Below, one piece after another: positions 24,729-36,400 of a stretch of 64,000 nucleotides of DNA. The notes under the pieces are model-generated. The model did not search any database. It saw only the letters and a list, made by a program, of their open reading frames with translations, and was not told where the DNA came from. Each line of letters starts with the position of its first letter. Position 1 is the first letter of the stretch. A program made the translations under genes and the position numbers. The stretch is from Zantedeschia hybrid cultivar (lineage: Eukaryota; Streptophyta; Magnoliopsida; Alismatales; Araceae): assembly GCA_030544215.1 (NCBI GenBank), contig JARZZO010000002.1, forward strand, positions 29,201,395 through 29,265,394. Reading direction: 5' to 3'.

Positions 24729-25091
24729 ATGGGACGGTACAAATGTTATGTCGTTTGGGTTGGGCATGAGCCAGGGCTTTATTTCACTTGGCCTGAATGC
24801 TTTGCCCAAGTTAATGGGTACCCAGGGGCTCGTTATAAGGGCTTCTATTCAATTGAGGAGGCTGAGTGTGCGTTCTCTGGTATCGTCCAACAACGTCTAG
24901 AGAGGCGAGCAGAAGTTCCTCGGTATTACGATGTGCCTAGCACATCTGAGCAAGTACTTGCAAGGGCACCTGCCTCGTTTACTCGCGCTGCTCAATTTGA
25001 CTGGCAATCGTTTGTTGTAATCATACTGTTGTGTGTCATTGTAGTCATCCTTGTCATCATCTTAGTTACCATTCTACTTGCGTCCATATGA
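24729..25091 (+). CDS. RNase H1 hybrid-binding-domain protein with hydrophobic tail
   Basis: This intact 120-residue frame starts at ATG 24729 (an upstream in-frame start would add nine residues). Residues 3-47 match the N-terminal hybrid-binding domain of RNase H1, also called the viroplasmin domain: YVVWVGHEPGLY, TWPECFAQVNGYPGARYKGF and EEAECAF, keeping the Trp, Cys-Ala-Gln-Val and aromatic-Lys positions that contact RNA:DNA hybrid in known members. The last 25 residues are almost purely Val/Ile/Leu, ending at the stop, which is a tail-anchor or single membrane span. There is no RNase H catalytic domain. It sits between ORF1 and the transposase of the Harbinger element in the same orientation. 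A splice acceptor (TTTGTAG) immediately precedes the start, so it may be a terminal exon. The function within the transposon is unknown. Confidence 0.75.
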   Translation: MGRYKCYVVWVGHEPGLYFTWPECFAQVNGYPGARYKGFYSIEEAECAFSGIVQQRLERRAEVPRYYDVPSTSEQVLARAPASFTRAAQFDWQSFVVIILLCVIVVILVIILVTILLASI

Positions 25092-25232
25092 ACTTTCTAA
25101 TTTGTATTGTACTTTCTTATGTATGTATTCATTTTGAGTAAGGTTTATGTAACATTCTGTCCCACTTATTACAATGTCTTCCATGTAGAATTTATTGATG
25201 TTGTATAGGAGTTCCTGGAAGAGGATGAAGAA

Positions 25233-26474
25233 TTGTTGAATGTGATCGAGGAGACAATTATTGAGCATATTGAGAATGAATATGTTCCGTGGGTACGCCG
25301 ACGTATGCATAACTCTGCTCTATTCGGCCACACATGGATCCATGAGATATTAGACGGCTATGACGAAAAGTCTTACTACATGTTTCGGGTGCATCCTTCT
25401 ATGCTTTTACGACTTCGTGGCCTACTTGTGAGCCATGGCCTTTTGAGGAACTCGCGGCATGTGACAGCAACGGAGCAACTTGGTATGTTCCTATATGTTG
25501 CCGGCTATGGCATTGCAACGGGAGCCATGTGCGAAAGGTTCCAACACTCTTCTCATACGATTAGTCGGTATGTCAATTTGGTCACAAAGCAGATAGCTGA
25601 GTTAAAGTATGACTTTATTCAGCTGCCTATATACGCTCAGGTTCGTGAGTGTCATCCGCACATCCGAGAAAGCAAACGTTCTACCCGTACTTCAAGGTGA
25701 CCACATTGCTACTGTGCATTTTTTATGTTAGTCGTGATGTACATGTGGACATTGACTGATAAATGTTCTTCCACACACCTTCTTTGTACAACCATGTAGG
25801 ATGCGATTGGAGCCATTGACGGCACGCATGTGTTGGAAAATGTGCCATGGATACTGCACGGACGATTATGAAACCACAAAGGTTTCATCAGCAAGAATGT
25901 CATGGGTGTCGTGTCGTTCGACCTCACCTTCCAATACGTTGCAGTTGGTTGTGAAGGATTGGCTGCCGACATGCGGGTGCTTAGATGGGCTTTGGACGAA
26001 GGCGCATTCACTGTCCCTCGTGGAAAGTATTATCTGGTTGATTCTGGGTATGCTAACTCAAGTGGTTTCTTGGCTCCATATCATGGCCAAAGATATCACT
26101 TGGCATCATTTCGCGGGGAATATAATCGGACATATGCGAACAAAGAAGAGAAGTACAACCACCGTCATGCTCAGTTAAAGAATGTTGTTGAGAGAGCATT
26201 CGACGTCTTGAAGAATCGGTTTCAGACGCTAAAGGAGGGGAGCATGTACCTCTGGGCGACACAGAGGAAGATGTTCAATGGATGTGCTGTTATTCACAAC
26301 TTCATTTGTCGATCTTAAGGACATGACTATTACTTCAACTGTGAGAACAATGAAGAAGCAGTTGGTGAGGATGGTGGTGATGAAGATGTTCCCATTGACA
26401 TCCCTCTCAGTAGGGCTGAGGTTACGCTAGGAGGGCAGATTAGAGACTCGATTGCTAACGCACTGTGGACATGA
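25233..26474 (+). pseudogene. PIF/Harbinger DDE transposase, two exons, broken
   Basis: Exon 1 shows the family N-terminal region (RRRMHNSALFGHTWI, LGMFLYVAGYG, CERFQHSSHTISRYV). A GT-AG intron runs from about 25697 (after PYFK) to 25799. Exon 2 carries the three acidic catalytic residues in the DDE_4 arrangement: D in IGAIDGTHV, D in YLVDSGYAN and E in VVERAFDVLKNRF. The frame then continues to a TGA at 26472-26474. Two stops break exon 2: TGA at 25869 and TAA at 26316. The true start is unclear; the frame is open from about 25209 (a possible acceptor lies at TTGTATAG) and contains no early ATG. The protein would cut and paste the element at its TIRs, but this copy is dead. Confidence 0.92.
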
Positions 26475-26756
26475 GTTGCGTTCGTCATGCCTCCTCTTCG
26501 GTGCTTTGTTCCGCATGTCCCTTGGCATTTGACTTTATTGTCTGTTTGCGTATGTGATGTTTGATTTTTCATATGCTTTATGTACGGATATTAGTTGTTG
26601 CTTATGTTGAACATTTCCTTTTTAGCACTTGAGCTTATTCAACTCTCGTATTTAGTTTTTAAGACCAATTTCCAAATTAATTTGAAGCATGTGCATTGAC
26701 TTAAACATTGTAATGAGTACCTATTTTTTTTGTCTGCAGGAGGAATTAATATAAAT

Positions 26757-27340
26757 GAGTCTATTGGATGGATGGTTCCACTGCTTGGAGCAACCCCACT
26801 GGACAATGATTTTATCAAACCATCCTCCTGTTTTCGAGCCTGCGAACGATGCATGGAATTTTGCAGCCCTATCCATTGCTACGCTGGGATGGTCGGATGG
26901 CCTCAGTGCAACCACGTCTCATTGGGTTATATGGATAGCAGGAGGGCAAAATTGCACGCTCCTAATTTGCTCATTATGGGCAATGATGAAATAATAGAAT
27001 GAGTCTAGTGGTCAGATGGTTCCACTGGTTGGAGCAACCCCACTGGATAACGATTTCGATCAACATTAAGTTCCTATTTCTGAGCCTGCGAACGGCACAT
27101 GTCCATTGAGGATGGTTAATAGTGTACAAATTTGGAACCGTATCTATTGGTATGCTAGGATTTTCGGACATCTTTGACGCAACCACATCTCAGTGTGTTT
27201 TTTGGATACCAGGAGGGCAAAATTGCACGCTCCTAATTAGGTCATTATGGGCGATGATGAAAGAATTAAATTGAGTCTATTGGTAGGATGGCTCCACTGC
27301 TTGGAGCAACCCCAGTGGACAATGATATTTTGTATATGGA
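26757..27340 (+). repeat. Three tandem 245-270 bp repeats near the Harbinger 3' end
   Basis: Copies start at 26757, 27001 and 27273 with GAGTCTA(T/G)TGG, followed by GGTTCCACTG and GGAGCAACCCCACTGGA. The ends of copies 1 and 2 share GGGCAAAATTGCACGCTCCT. The third copy is partial. They lie between the transposase and the right TIR. Confidence 0.85.
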
Positions 27341-28219
27341 ATATACATTTCTGAGCCTTGAAATGATTAATATTTGACAATGTACTGATGGATGGTGTGG
27401 TTATGGCAACGGTAGGTATTGTAATTTTAATGTTCTCCTTTTTCAGTTTAATTTCGAATTTGTTTGCATAGAATGTACTAATTTTTTGTACGTGTAGAAT
27501 TTCTATTTTTTTATAACAGGGGTAAAATGCGTATGTACTTCCATGAGGCATTTTGCTTGTGGATTTGGCTAAAACAGAGGCTCATGAATGATGCGTGTTA
27601 ATTTTTTTTTTAGTTATAATGGATATTGTAAAATTGAAATTCTTTTTATTGAATTGGGGGATTTTTGCAAGTGACTGTTATGGTGGATGTTTTTTTCTAT
27701 GAAATTTTTGGTGTAGTTGAGTGTATGATCACAAAATGTTATACAATATTGAGGAAAACATAATTTTAGTCAGAAGATGTTGCAAATTAATATATTTTAT
27801 TATAAATCTATTTTTAACAAGATATTTTGTTAAATCATCGAATTTGAGTTTGATAATAATTTAGCCTTAAAATTAATTTATAGATTACTGTTGTAACGTG
27901 TGTTAATTTTGGAAATTAAAATAAAAATAGTTGACAAACCCAATAATATTATACACATTAATAAGTAATTTGAAAAATATAGAAATTTAAAATAACCTAT
28001 GCAAGGGCAACATGGGTATTTTGAACCCCTTATTCCACTCTTTATTCCCTTCTTTATTCTACTCATTCCTACCAAATCACTTGGAATAGTGCAGTGCAAT
28101 TCTGCTTATTCTAGGTGGAATACCAACTACTTACCAAACTAAAATACCTCTTATTCTGGTTTAAGAAATCCCTTCCTCCTTATTCTGGTTTAAGCTATTC
28201 TGCAAACAAAGTGAAACTA

Positions 28220-29225
28220 GTTGAATACTAGATAATGCACGTGGGAAAGCCAACTCATAGGCAACAACTCCAATTTTCTTCAAAATCTCAAATGGAACTA
28301 TAAATCTAGGACTTAACTTACCTTTCTTGTCAAGCTATATAACCCCTTTCATAGGTGATACTTTAAGAAATACATGATCTCCAGCTTCAAAATTCAAATT
28401 CATTCTGTTGCTGTCAATATAGCTTTTTTGCCTACTTTGAGCTACAAATAAATGCTTCTTGATAAATTCAATCTTTTAAATACATTCCTGCACAATTTTT
28501 GGGCATGACAAGCTCTTGTCTCAGGTTTCAACCTAGCACCCAAGCAATCTGCAAGGTTTGCTATACAAAGCTTCATAAGGTACCATTTCGATGTCTACTA
28601 TACAAAACTTCATAAGGTACCATTTCAATACTCGTATGATAGCTATTCTTATATGCAAATTTTACTAATGGTAACTGCTCATCCCAACATCCTTTGAATT
28701 CAAGACTGCATGCTCTAAGAATATCTTCCAAGGTCTGAATTATTCTTTTAGATTACCCATCTATCTGCAAATGATATGTAGAACTGAATTTCAACTGGGT
28801 CCCCAAAACTTCTTACAAACTCTTCCAAAATCTAGCACTGAATCTTGGATATCTATCTGAAATTGATACAGGAATCCTATGCAATCTGACAATTTCCTCA
28901 ATATATAATATGGCTAAAGATTCTAGTGAATGTGCCTTTTGGATAGCCAAAAAGTGAGCTGATTTGGTCAGTCTATCTACAATTACGTAAATCATATCAT
29001 TTCTTCTTCTTATCCTAGGCAAACCAACCACAAAGTCCATAGTAATATGCTTCCATTTCCTCTGAGGAATTTTCAACAATTGTAAAGGTCCAGGTAGTCT
29101 TTGATGTTCTACTTTGACCTGTTGATATAAACACTTAGGGACAAATTCAACAATATCTTTCTACATCCTAGGTCACCAAAAATTTTGCTTTAAATTTTTG
29201 TCCATTTTAGTATTTCCTAGTTGAA
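28220..29225 (-). pseudogene. Gypsy G integrase region, heavily decayed
   Basis: The minus-strand translation includes the end of the integrase zinc finger, then a clean open stretch at 29079-28813 with WKHITMDFVVGLP, YVIVDRLTKSAHFLAI and SDRYPRFSARFW. Upstream-to-downstream order continues with ETDG-like and ACSLEFKGCW blocks, many stops, then PTCII next to the Harbinger insertion. It belongs to a chromovirus-type gypsy element distinct from the Tekay-like family, and it joins the fragment at 19321-19584. The left (5') part of its pol is missing, replaced at about 29240 by a copia LTR relic. Confidence 0.85.
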
Positions 29226-29247
29226 TAGAGAACTTAGACTTATTCTT

Positions 29248-29700
29248 AATTACATATTCTTAATTGTTCCTAGTCGGAAGATGTCTGAGAAGGACATCAA
29301 TCATTCGGTTAAATTAGTAAAGACTACTGCTCATGTGATGTGAGTGACTGATCTCATAGTCACTTGTGTGGAGACATTAAGGAGAATCTGTAAATGCTCA
29401 TTGAAGAATGATTTCACTTAACTGATCTGACTTGGATCGCTAGATGGTAACGTACCTAACTGTCAACCATTGTCGTAGTTGCGTGGATGTTCCTCAGACC
29501 TAAGACACCGAGGACACCTTATCGGTAGACTTATGTGCTTTGACTTTAGTTTACGGATTTCTTAACAGGAGATTCCAAATAGCCAAAGATCGAGTACAGC
29601 GGAATACCTTCTAAGAGAATTGAGTGTTGAACATAGGATCATTTGCTCTCGATCTTTAGAGAGAGAATACTCTAGGAAGGAAGCCTATTAAAAACAACAG
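29248..29700 (+). repeat. Diverged relic of the copia LTR family, inverted
   Basis: The sequence follows the reverse complement of the LTR at 1-540 with many substitutions: ATATTCTTAATTGTTCCTAG, GTGACTGATCTCATAGTCAC, TTGTGTGGAGACATTAAGG, GACTTATGTGCTTTGAC and GAGAGAGAATACTCTAGGAA. It is a partial LTR lacking the TGTTAG end. It ends the gypsy G fragment on its right. Confidence 0.85.
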
Positions 29701-29800
29701 AAGGATACCTAGTAATGGTCTGGGCTATACGCCAGTAAAAGTGAAACGACAAATTGTTCAGCAGCATGAAGATAAAGATGGTCAGAAAGTCTAGAAGACA

Positions 29801-30250
29801 ATGACCACCCCGTGCAAAGAAAACTGGGATCTCTTAACTTGGACCCTATATACACATTTTATTAAGGGATCTGTGATAAATCATGACAATGATAACACTG
29901 TGGTAATCACCGCCCACTTTGACCTACAAGACATATATGGAAGAGATCTAGTTAGACACTATTCTGAATTGTTGACATACCAATCCTTGGAGGCTCTGCG
30001 GCCAATGAAAAGGAGGAAGATTCAAGATCTTGAATGTGAGTGGTACCGTTCGTTTGACATATGGAACCTGTACATTGCATTAAATAGGATGTTTCTTGAT
30101 CCCTTTGAACCAAAGTGGCCACCATTGATTGATGAGTTGATAGAGAGCCTTGGGGCCATCTTTGATAAAAGAATCCTACTAAGTGAAGCGACAAATGAAG
30201 GGGAGCTTGATAACCTTTATCAGCCCGGATTCACCACTGATCTTCTCTAG
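29801..30250 (+). CDS. Unrecognised 149-residue ORF
   Basis: I do not recognise this protein. It is an ATG-started open frame with balanced composition, acidic-hydrophobic blocks (FDIWNLYIALNRMFLDPFEP, PLIDELIESLGAIFDKR) and a Lys/Arg cluster (KRRKIQDLECEW). There is no zinc knuckle or protease motif. It lies upstream of the Tat-lineage pol on the same strand, with a solo LTR inserted between, so it may be part of the gag region or an extra ORF of that element. A second short open frame (30308-30679, LTPTW...DLERIYDLIWDIL) follows in another frame and could be a continuation after a frameshift. Confidence 0.4.
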   Translation: MTTPCKENWDLLTWTLYTHFIKGSVINHDNDNTVVITAHFDLQDIYGRDLVRHYSELLTYQSLEALRPMKRRKIQDLECEWYRSFDIWNLYIALNRMFLDPFEPKWPPLIDELIESLGAIFDKRILLSEATNEGELDNLYQPGFTTDLL

Positions 30251-30556
30251 AGGGGAACCTATCCCCGTCATGTTTTCACTTTCCATACCCTGTTCCGTAC
30301 TCTACTCTTGACCCCGACTTGGTCGAGGGTCATTATTGAAGATATTCTACAAGCTCTGCCCATCATGGTTACTCTATCCTCTCGAGACCTAATTCCTCAA
30401 ATTCCTCTTGACCTTGAGAGGATCTATGATCTGATCTGGGACATACTGTTATATGATCCTCCTAATCCTTTTGCCTTGGTGCCGTTACCTCCATCTTCAT
30501 ATCCTCCTCCTCTTCATATTCATTCATGTTTCATGAATAATACTCAAAATCATCAA

Positions 30557-30575
30557 AAAAAAAAAAAAAAAATGC
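30557..30575 (+). repeat. A19 homopolymer
   Basis: An uninterrupted run of about 19 A residues lies inside an otherwise open frame; its length may be uncertain in the assembly. Confidence 0.8.
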
Positions 30576-30771
30576 AAATTTGGCAACCTCTTCCTCACAC
30601 ATCCTCGTTGAGGAAACTTCATATTACTTGTCCGATTATACCCTATCGCGCGGGTCACTCGGGCAAGATTCCCTTCTAGATCTACTCTGCCCCTCCCCTT
30701 AGGAGGAGTCACCTGTATTCTCTCATGAACCCCTTGATTTTTATCCTTATTCGTCCTCATTAGGTCAGGAT

Positions 30772-33337
30772 TGTAACGACCCGCCACCCTATAATCGGAA
30801 ACCCGATTACTAAATAGGTATCGGGTCATTATCTGCGGGTTCACACCCGGATCTCATACAACACATCTGGAGGAGTAAGCGTTAAACGAGGCTAAATATA
30901 ACAATCACATGGGCTTCAAGGAAATTACAAGTGCGCAGGAAGAAAATTAATAATGTTCGTACACAGTCCAACAATAATTACATGGTCCAAAGAAATGAAT
31001 AAGTACAGGCAGAAGTAAAGTACAACAACATCGGGGCATACTCCGGAACTGAGATAGCTGCTGGTCCGCACACCAAGAAGAACACCACATACCTCCACTC
31101 GCCAAGAGGTCCACACCTGAAACCGCAGGGAGTGAGCCACACCAGAATTGAGCTCAGTAGGGATCATCCGATCCCCCGCCTCCCACTTACACACCCACAA
31201 GTATAATAATACAGAATGAAGGCAATTATATAAAGCAGTAAACACAGCTCCCAAAACCTGATATGAAACATATGTAATAGCAATGCAACAGGCACAGTTC
31301 TAAGCAATTCGAATAGCCCAGCACAATACCAAAACTCATAACAAAAGATCCGGCTAATCGATCAAACCACACTGTCGACTGCAGACAAACGTCGCCTCAC
31401 AACACCACCAACGCTCACGCCTGTCCACCCCTACGGTGTTCCGGGCACCGTAGGGTGAGGCAGTGAGTCAAACTAAGACTAACTGGGAGTAGTGAACCAC
31501 CACTGCCTAGCTACGTGTGCACACAAGCAGTCTAGACTATTATCCTATCGATCGGACTTCCCTCAACGCCAGGCCTCGGCACTTCAAGAGGGCCCTGGGG
31601 ACCGGCGAAACCCCCGTCAAGACGAAGCTATAGGGACTACCCGCAACCCTAACCTCCCGGGGCGCATCAGGCCAAAGGGCGAAGGGTACCACTCGTAACC
31701 TCGATATCTCAGGTTACATCAGGCCCAGTGGCGAATGGGTAAAACTCCAACAACACCACACCCAGCTCCACAGCAAGAAATGCGCCGAAAGCTGCCACGA
31801 CAAACTAGGAAAGCACTGACCCGCTGAGACCAAACAGTAACCCCTCGGATAGCACGCTAGCTACTCCGGCCAAACTGACTCTAGGTGGTTCTGCTTCCCC
31901 CCGCCATAGGTGAAACACAACATGTACCCCTCCCACACCAGTACGACAACACTGCCACACAGACACCACGACCCTCCCACTTCGGCACAAGGTGACAAAC
32001 GCAAACCACAACTATTCCAACTCCACAATCGTATAAGCACGCACACACACACGATGTGATCCCGATCATACAGAAATCCTCGGCCTCGATGTATGATTTA
32101 AATCATGCATTGATTGAACTATCTAACAGTGAAAACACATTAATATCATGAATTATTGTGGTTCTGTCTTGAATTGTGTCGCCCGTGGCCGACGCCATTC
32201 AAGCCTCCTAAACTGGTTCATATAAACTCGGCCTCAGAATATGGCCTAAAAGGCGTCGTCCTGGGAAGCCGCCGTTTGAAAGGCGTCGTTGTCCCTAGAT
32301 GCCATTCAACACGAAAATCTATTCTAACAGAAACCGCTTCTAGGACAATTTCTGCCTAAATGGCGTCGTGCTGGCCCGTCACCATTTTGAATGGCGTCGT
32401 CCGAGCGCGACGTCATTTAGAGCCAGAAACCTGGTTTTTGCAACACAACCCAAGGGTCCCCTTTCACCCCAAAATCACCCCAAAAACACCCCAAAAACAC
32501 TCCAAAACAGGAAATGAAGAGGGGAAACCAATTCACCACGTGAAACCCACAAATCCCCATTCATAAAAACGGCCATTTCCACTAAGAAACCCCCTTAACA
32601 TGCTCATTCTACCCCAAACTCCATACACGCATCATGCTTCACAACGGAAAACACGGATGAAACAACCACATTACATGCAAGGTTCGTCCCCCTACCAGTT
32701 ACTTGAACTCCTACTGGCTCCTGTGCCGCCGAACCGCCGCACCGCAGACCGCCGCCGGTACCTCCGAGGACGTCGTCACTCCGTCGGGACGTCGGCCGCC
32801 GCCCGGAGAATGAAGCGCCGCGAAGGAAGTGGTGGTGGTAGTGGTGAGAGGTAGAGAGGTGTTGGAGTGGTGGAAGAGGAAGAAGGGGAAAGGGAAAGGG
32901 AAGGAGGGAAACGGAGGGGGCGGAGAGAGGGAAGAGAGAGACTGAGAAGGAGAGAATGAGATAAAGGAGGGAAGACTCGCGGGGTCAATCTGAAACAGAT
33001 TAAAACGCGTCGTGCTAGGCAGATGCCTATCAGCTGACATGACGGGCCGTACGTTGACAGACCAGGGTCGTACTCTGAATGGCGTCGTCCATCAAGGACG
33101 CCGTTCAGATGACAAGACCGAGGTCGTACTCTTGCGGCCCGAAATCAGGCCACGTGGCGTCCACGTGGCACAACAACAACCTAGCTAAATGGCGTCCACA
33201 CAGCAAGACGCCATTTTAAACGCGTCGTGCCCCCTAGACGTCATTTAGAAGGCACACCCCAGACCCATCAGGGCCTGAACCAGTGGATCCTGCCCGAAAC
33301 CGGCCCAAAAACTGAACCCGAATCCTCAATCCTTACA
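30772..33337 (-). mobile_element. Tekay-like solo LTR, copy C, TSD AGGAT
   Basis: A 2.57 kb LTR with TGTAACGACC...CAATCCTTACA ends is flanked by a perfect duplication AGGAT (30767-30771 and 33338-33342). No internal sequence remains. It contains the GC-rich leader block, the purine-rich segment at 32870-32960 and clusters of GTC/GAC inverted repeats at about 32165-32420 and 33060-33250. Intact TSDs show that it formed by recombination between the LTRs of a complete insertion inside the Tat element. Confidence 0.95.
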
Positions 33338-33429
33338 AGGATAGTGAGTCTAGTGGTAGGTAGTTTAATGAAGTTAGGGAGTCCAGTTCTAGGTAGGTTA
33401 GTGAGTTCAGTCAGGTTAGGAAGTCTAGG

Positions 33430-36400
33430 ATGTCTAAGGGTAGACAAATTCTGAATAGATACCTCCAGGATCTAGTCTTAAGATGCTTTTCTTGCTCTCA
33501 GATCCCTCAGCTTTTAGAGAATCTCATTCAGATGCCAGAAGAATGTGAAGTAGATGAGTTAGTCGATGATGGATATGGGGTATATAAATTGCTACACGAG
33601 AAAGACCCCATTACTGAAGATGAGGAAGATGACGAGGACGCAGCGGAGGTGTATGCCAGTAGAGCAAAGAGATTTGATGAACCCTCAACCGTTGTAGAAG
33701 AGCCTACGAAAGAGATTAATTTAGGAACTGAAGACGAACCTAAGGTTGTCCTCCTCAGTAAAAATCTTTCTGAAGCAGATGAGGAGGCAGTGGTCCAAGT
33801 TCTCAGAGATTACAAGGACACTTTAGCTTGGAGCTATAAAGATATGCCGGGATTAGATTCTTACCTAGTGGAGCACCGATTAACATTAAAAGACGGAGCT
33901 AGCCCGATTAAACAGAAATTAAGGCGATTTCACCTTCAAATGGCTTTAAAGATGAAGGAAGAGGTCAATAAATTACATAAAGTCAAATTTATTAGACTTG
34001 TCCTCTATCCGCAATGGGTGACAAACATAGTCCTGGTCATGAAAAAAGATGGGAAGGTCAGGATTTGCATTGACTTCCGAGACTTGAATCGGGCGTGTCC
34101 TAAAGATGATTTTCCATTTCCTCACACGGATGTACTCATCAACAACATGGCTGGTTATGAAACATTGTCATTCATAGATAGAATCTCAGACTATAATCAA
34201 ATTCGCTTGGCAGAAGAGGACTAAGATAAAACATCATTCACTACACTATGGGACACTTATTATTATGTTGTTATGCCATTCGGACTGAAGAATACTGAAG
34301 CCACCTATTAGAGGGCTATGATGGCCATATTTCATGACATGATGCACATTGATTTGGAAGTATATGTGGATGATCTATTAGTGAAATCCAAGACTAAGGC
34401 TGAGCATGCCAAAGTTTTGGCGAGAGTTTTGGAAAGTTCAAGAGAATATCAATTTAAGATGAATCCCAAAAAGTGCGTTTGGTGTATCATCAGGGAAGTT
34501 GTTAGGATTCATCGTAAGAAAACGGGGTATTGAGATTGATCCCAACAAGGCTAAGGCTATTAGAGAGATGCCACCCCCTCGAAACTTGAAAGAATTGAGA
34601 GGATTAATTGGGAGGTTGCAATTCATTCGCCACTTTGTCTCCAAGCACTCACAAAGATGTAAGCCGTTCTACGAGTTTACTAAGCTGGGAGTTAAGTTTG
34701 ATTGGGACGATAAGTGTCAGGAGGCGTTCGATGGATTGAAGACATATCTAGCAAGTCCTCCTGTTTTGAGACCACCATCTCCGGACAAACCTCTAGTTCT
34801 TTATATCTCTGTCCTGGATGACGCGGTGGGGGCTGTCCTAGCACAAGAAGATGAAGAAGGAAAAGAGAGGGCAGCCTACTATCTCTCTAAACTTCTCAAC
34901 CCCGCAGAACAAAGATATACAGCAATGGAGAAGACCTGTGCTGCATTAGTCTGGGTAGTTCAAAAGCTGAAGCACTATTTCTTAGCTCATGAAGTTCACC
35001 TCATCGCCAAGATGAATCCGATCAAATTCCTTCTCGAGAAATCTGTTCTCACCGATCGATTGGCACGATGGCAAAGCTTTTGATCTCAATTCGATATCAT
35101 CTATATTCAGCAGAAAGCGATCAAAGGCTATGCTATCGCAGAACATCTTGCTCATCACCCTCTTCCTCGTTTTGATCTAGTCCGATCGGAGTTTCTGGAT
35201 GAGGAACTGATGTCTATAGACAGAATCAAAGATGATATGTGGACTCTGCATTTTGACGGAGCTCTGAACTCTCATGGTAAGGGTATCGGCATCGTTCTGC
35301 TATCACTTGAAGGTGTCACCATTCCACAAGCCTTTCAGCTTGACTTTCCTGTCACCAACAATATTGCTGAATACGAGGCTCTTCTAGCCGGTCTTGAAGC
35401 TGCTCATCTCCATGGTGCCACCAAACTACGGATTGTAGGTGATAGTCAGCTAATCCTTCGCCAAGTGCTCACCAAGTACCGAACTCTTGATCCTAAACTC
35501 AAGCCTTATCAGGAACTCACTTCTGCCTATGTTAAGCTTTTCACTAGATTGATCTTCGTCCATATTCCTCGAAATTAGAACTTTTTAGCCGACGCTCTAG
35601 CATCCCTCGCATCATCCCTGAATTTCCCAATCAACAAACAATTTGAATCAATCATTGTCCATAGGCGTCTCTCACCCGCCGTGAAAGACCCTTCATTCCT
35701 TAGGACTAAAGAAAAGTTGTTGAACAAGGTTAGAGATGGAGATATCGTGGAGAAGAAAGAAATCATGCTACTAGAATTATAGGAAGAGATGAAAGATGAA
35801 GAGAAACCATGGTATTTTGAGATTGCCAAATACTGTGAAGATCAGTCGTACCTTGAAGAAGCCACAACAGAAGAAAAAAGGGCTATCAGGAGAGTTGCTC
35901 AGAGATACACCCTAGTTGGAGGAGCACTTTATAAACGGGGTTTCAACGACATTCTTCTGAGATGCTTAGACGAAGATGAGCTTTGGAAGATTATGGAAGG
36001 AACTCATGCTGGAATTTATGGTGGCCATGTTAATAGACAGATGTTATCAAAGAAAATCCTTAGACAAGGATATTATTGGCCAACCATGGAAGAAGACTGT
36101 GTAGGATATGTCTGTAGGTGTGCTAAGTGTCAACTTCATGCCGACAAGATCCATTCCCCCGCATCTTCACTCCATCCTATTTCCTCCCCATGGCCTTTTT
36201 CCATGTGGACTTTTGACATCATTGGACCTCTCGGTGATCCCAATTTCAGCATTAAGCAAAAATCTTTCATCCTCAGTGCAACGGAATATTTCACTAAGTG
36301 GGCAGAAGCCGAACCTTACGCAGAAGTCAAAGCATCAACAATCTGCAAGTTTATCATGAAGAACATCATCACAAGATTCGGAATTCCAAGTACCATCGTT

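Larger units (their letters stand above)
19585..28216 (+). mobile_element. PIF/Harbinger DNA transposon, 8.6 kb
   Basis: The element interrupts a gypsy pol frame cleanly, with CTA duplicated at 19582-19584 and 28217-28219. The termini share an inverted CTTTGTTTGC core (GGCCTTGCTTTGTTTGCGGG at the left; TTTCACTTTGTTTGCAGAAT from the right end). It carries an ORF1 with a Myb/SANT-like domain (23381-24478), an unusual small ORF (24729-25091) and a DDE transposase pseudogene (25233-26474), all on the plus strand. The 3.8 kb before ORF1 holds no protein family I recognise; 19640-20340 is GC-richer and may be the leader. The 3' end has three 245-270 bp repeats. CTA is a variant of the usual TWA target. 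Confidence 0.9.

Noticed and set aside
25801..26178. 125-codon open frame starting MRLEPLTARM
   Set aside because: It is a shifted frame over the transposase exon; the real frame carries the DDE residues.
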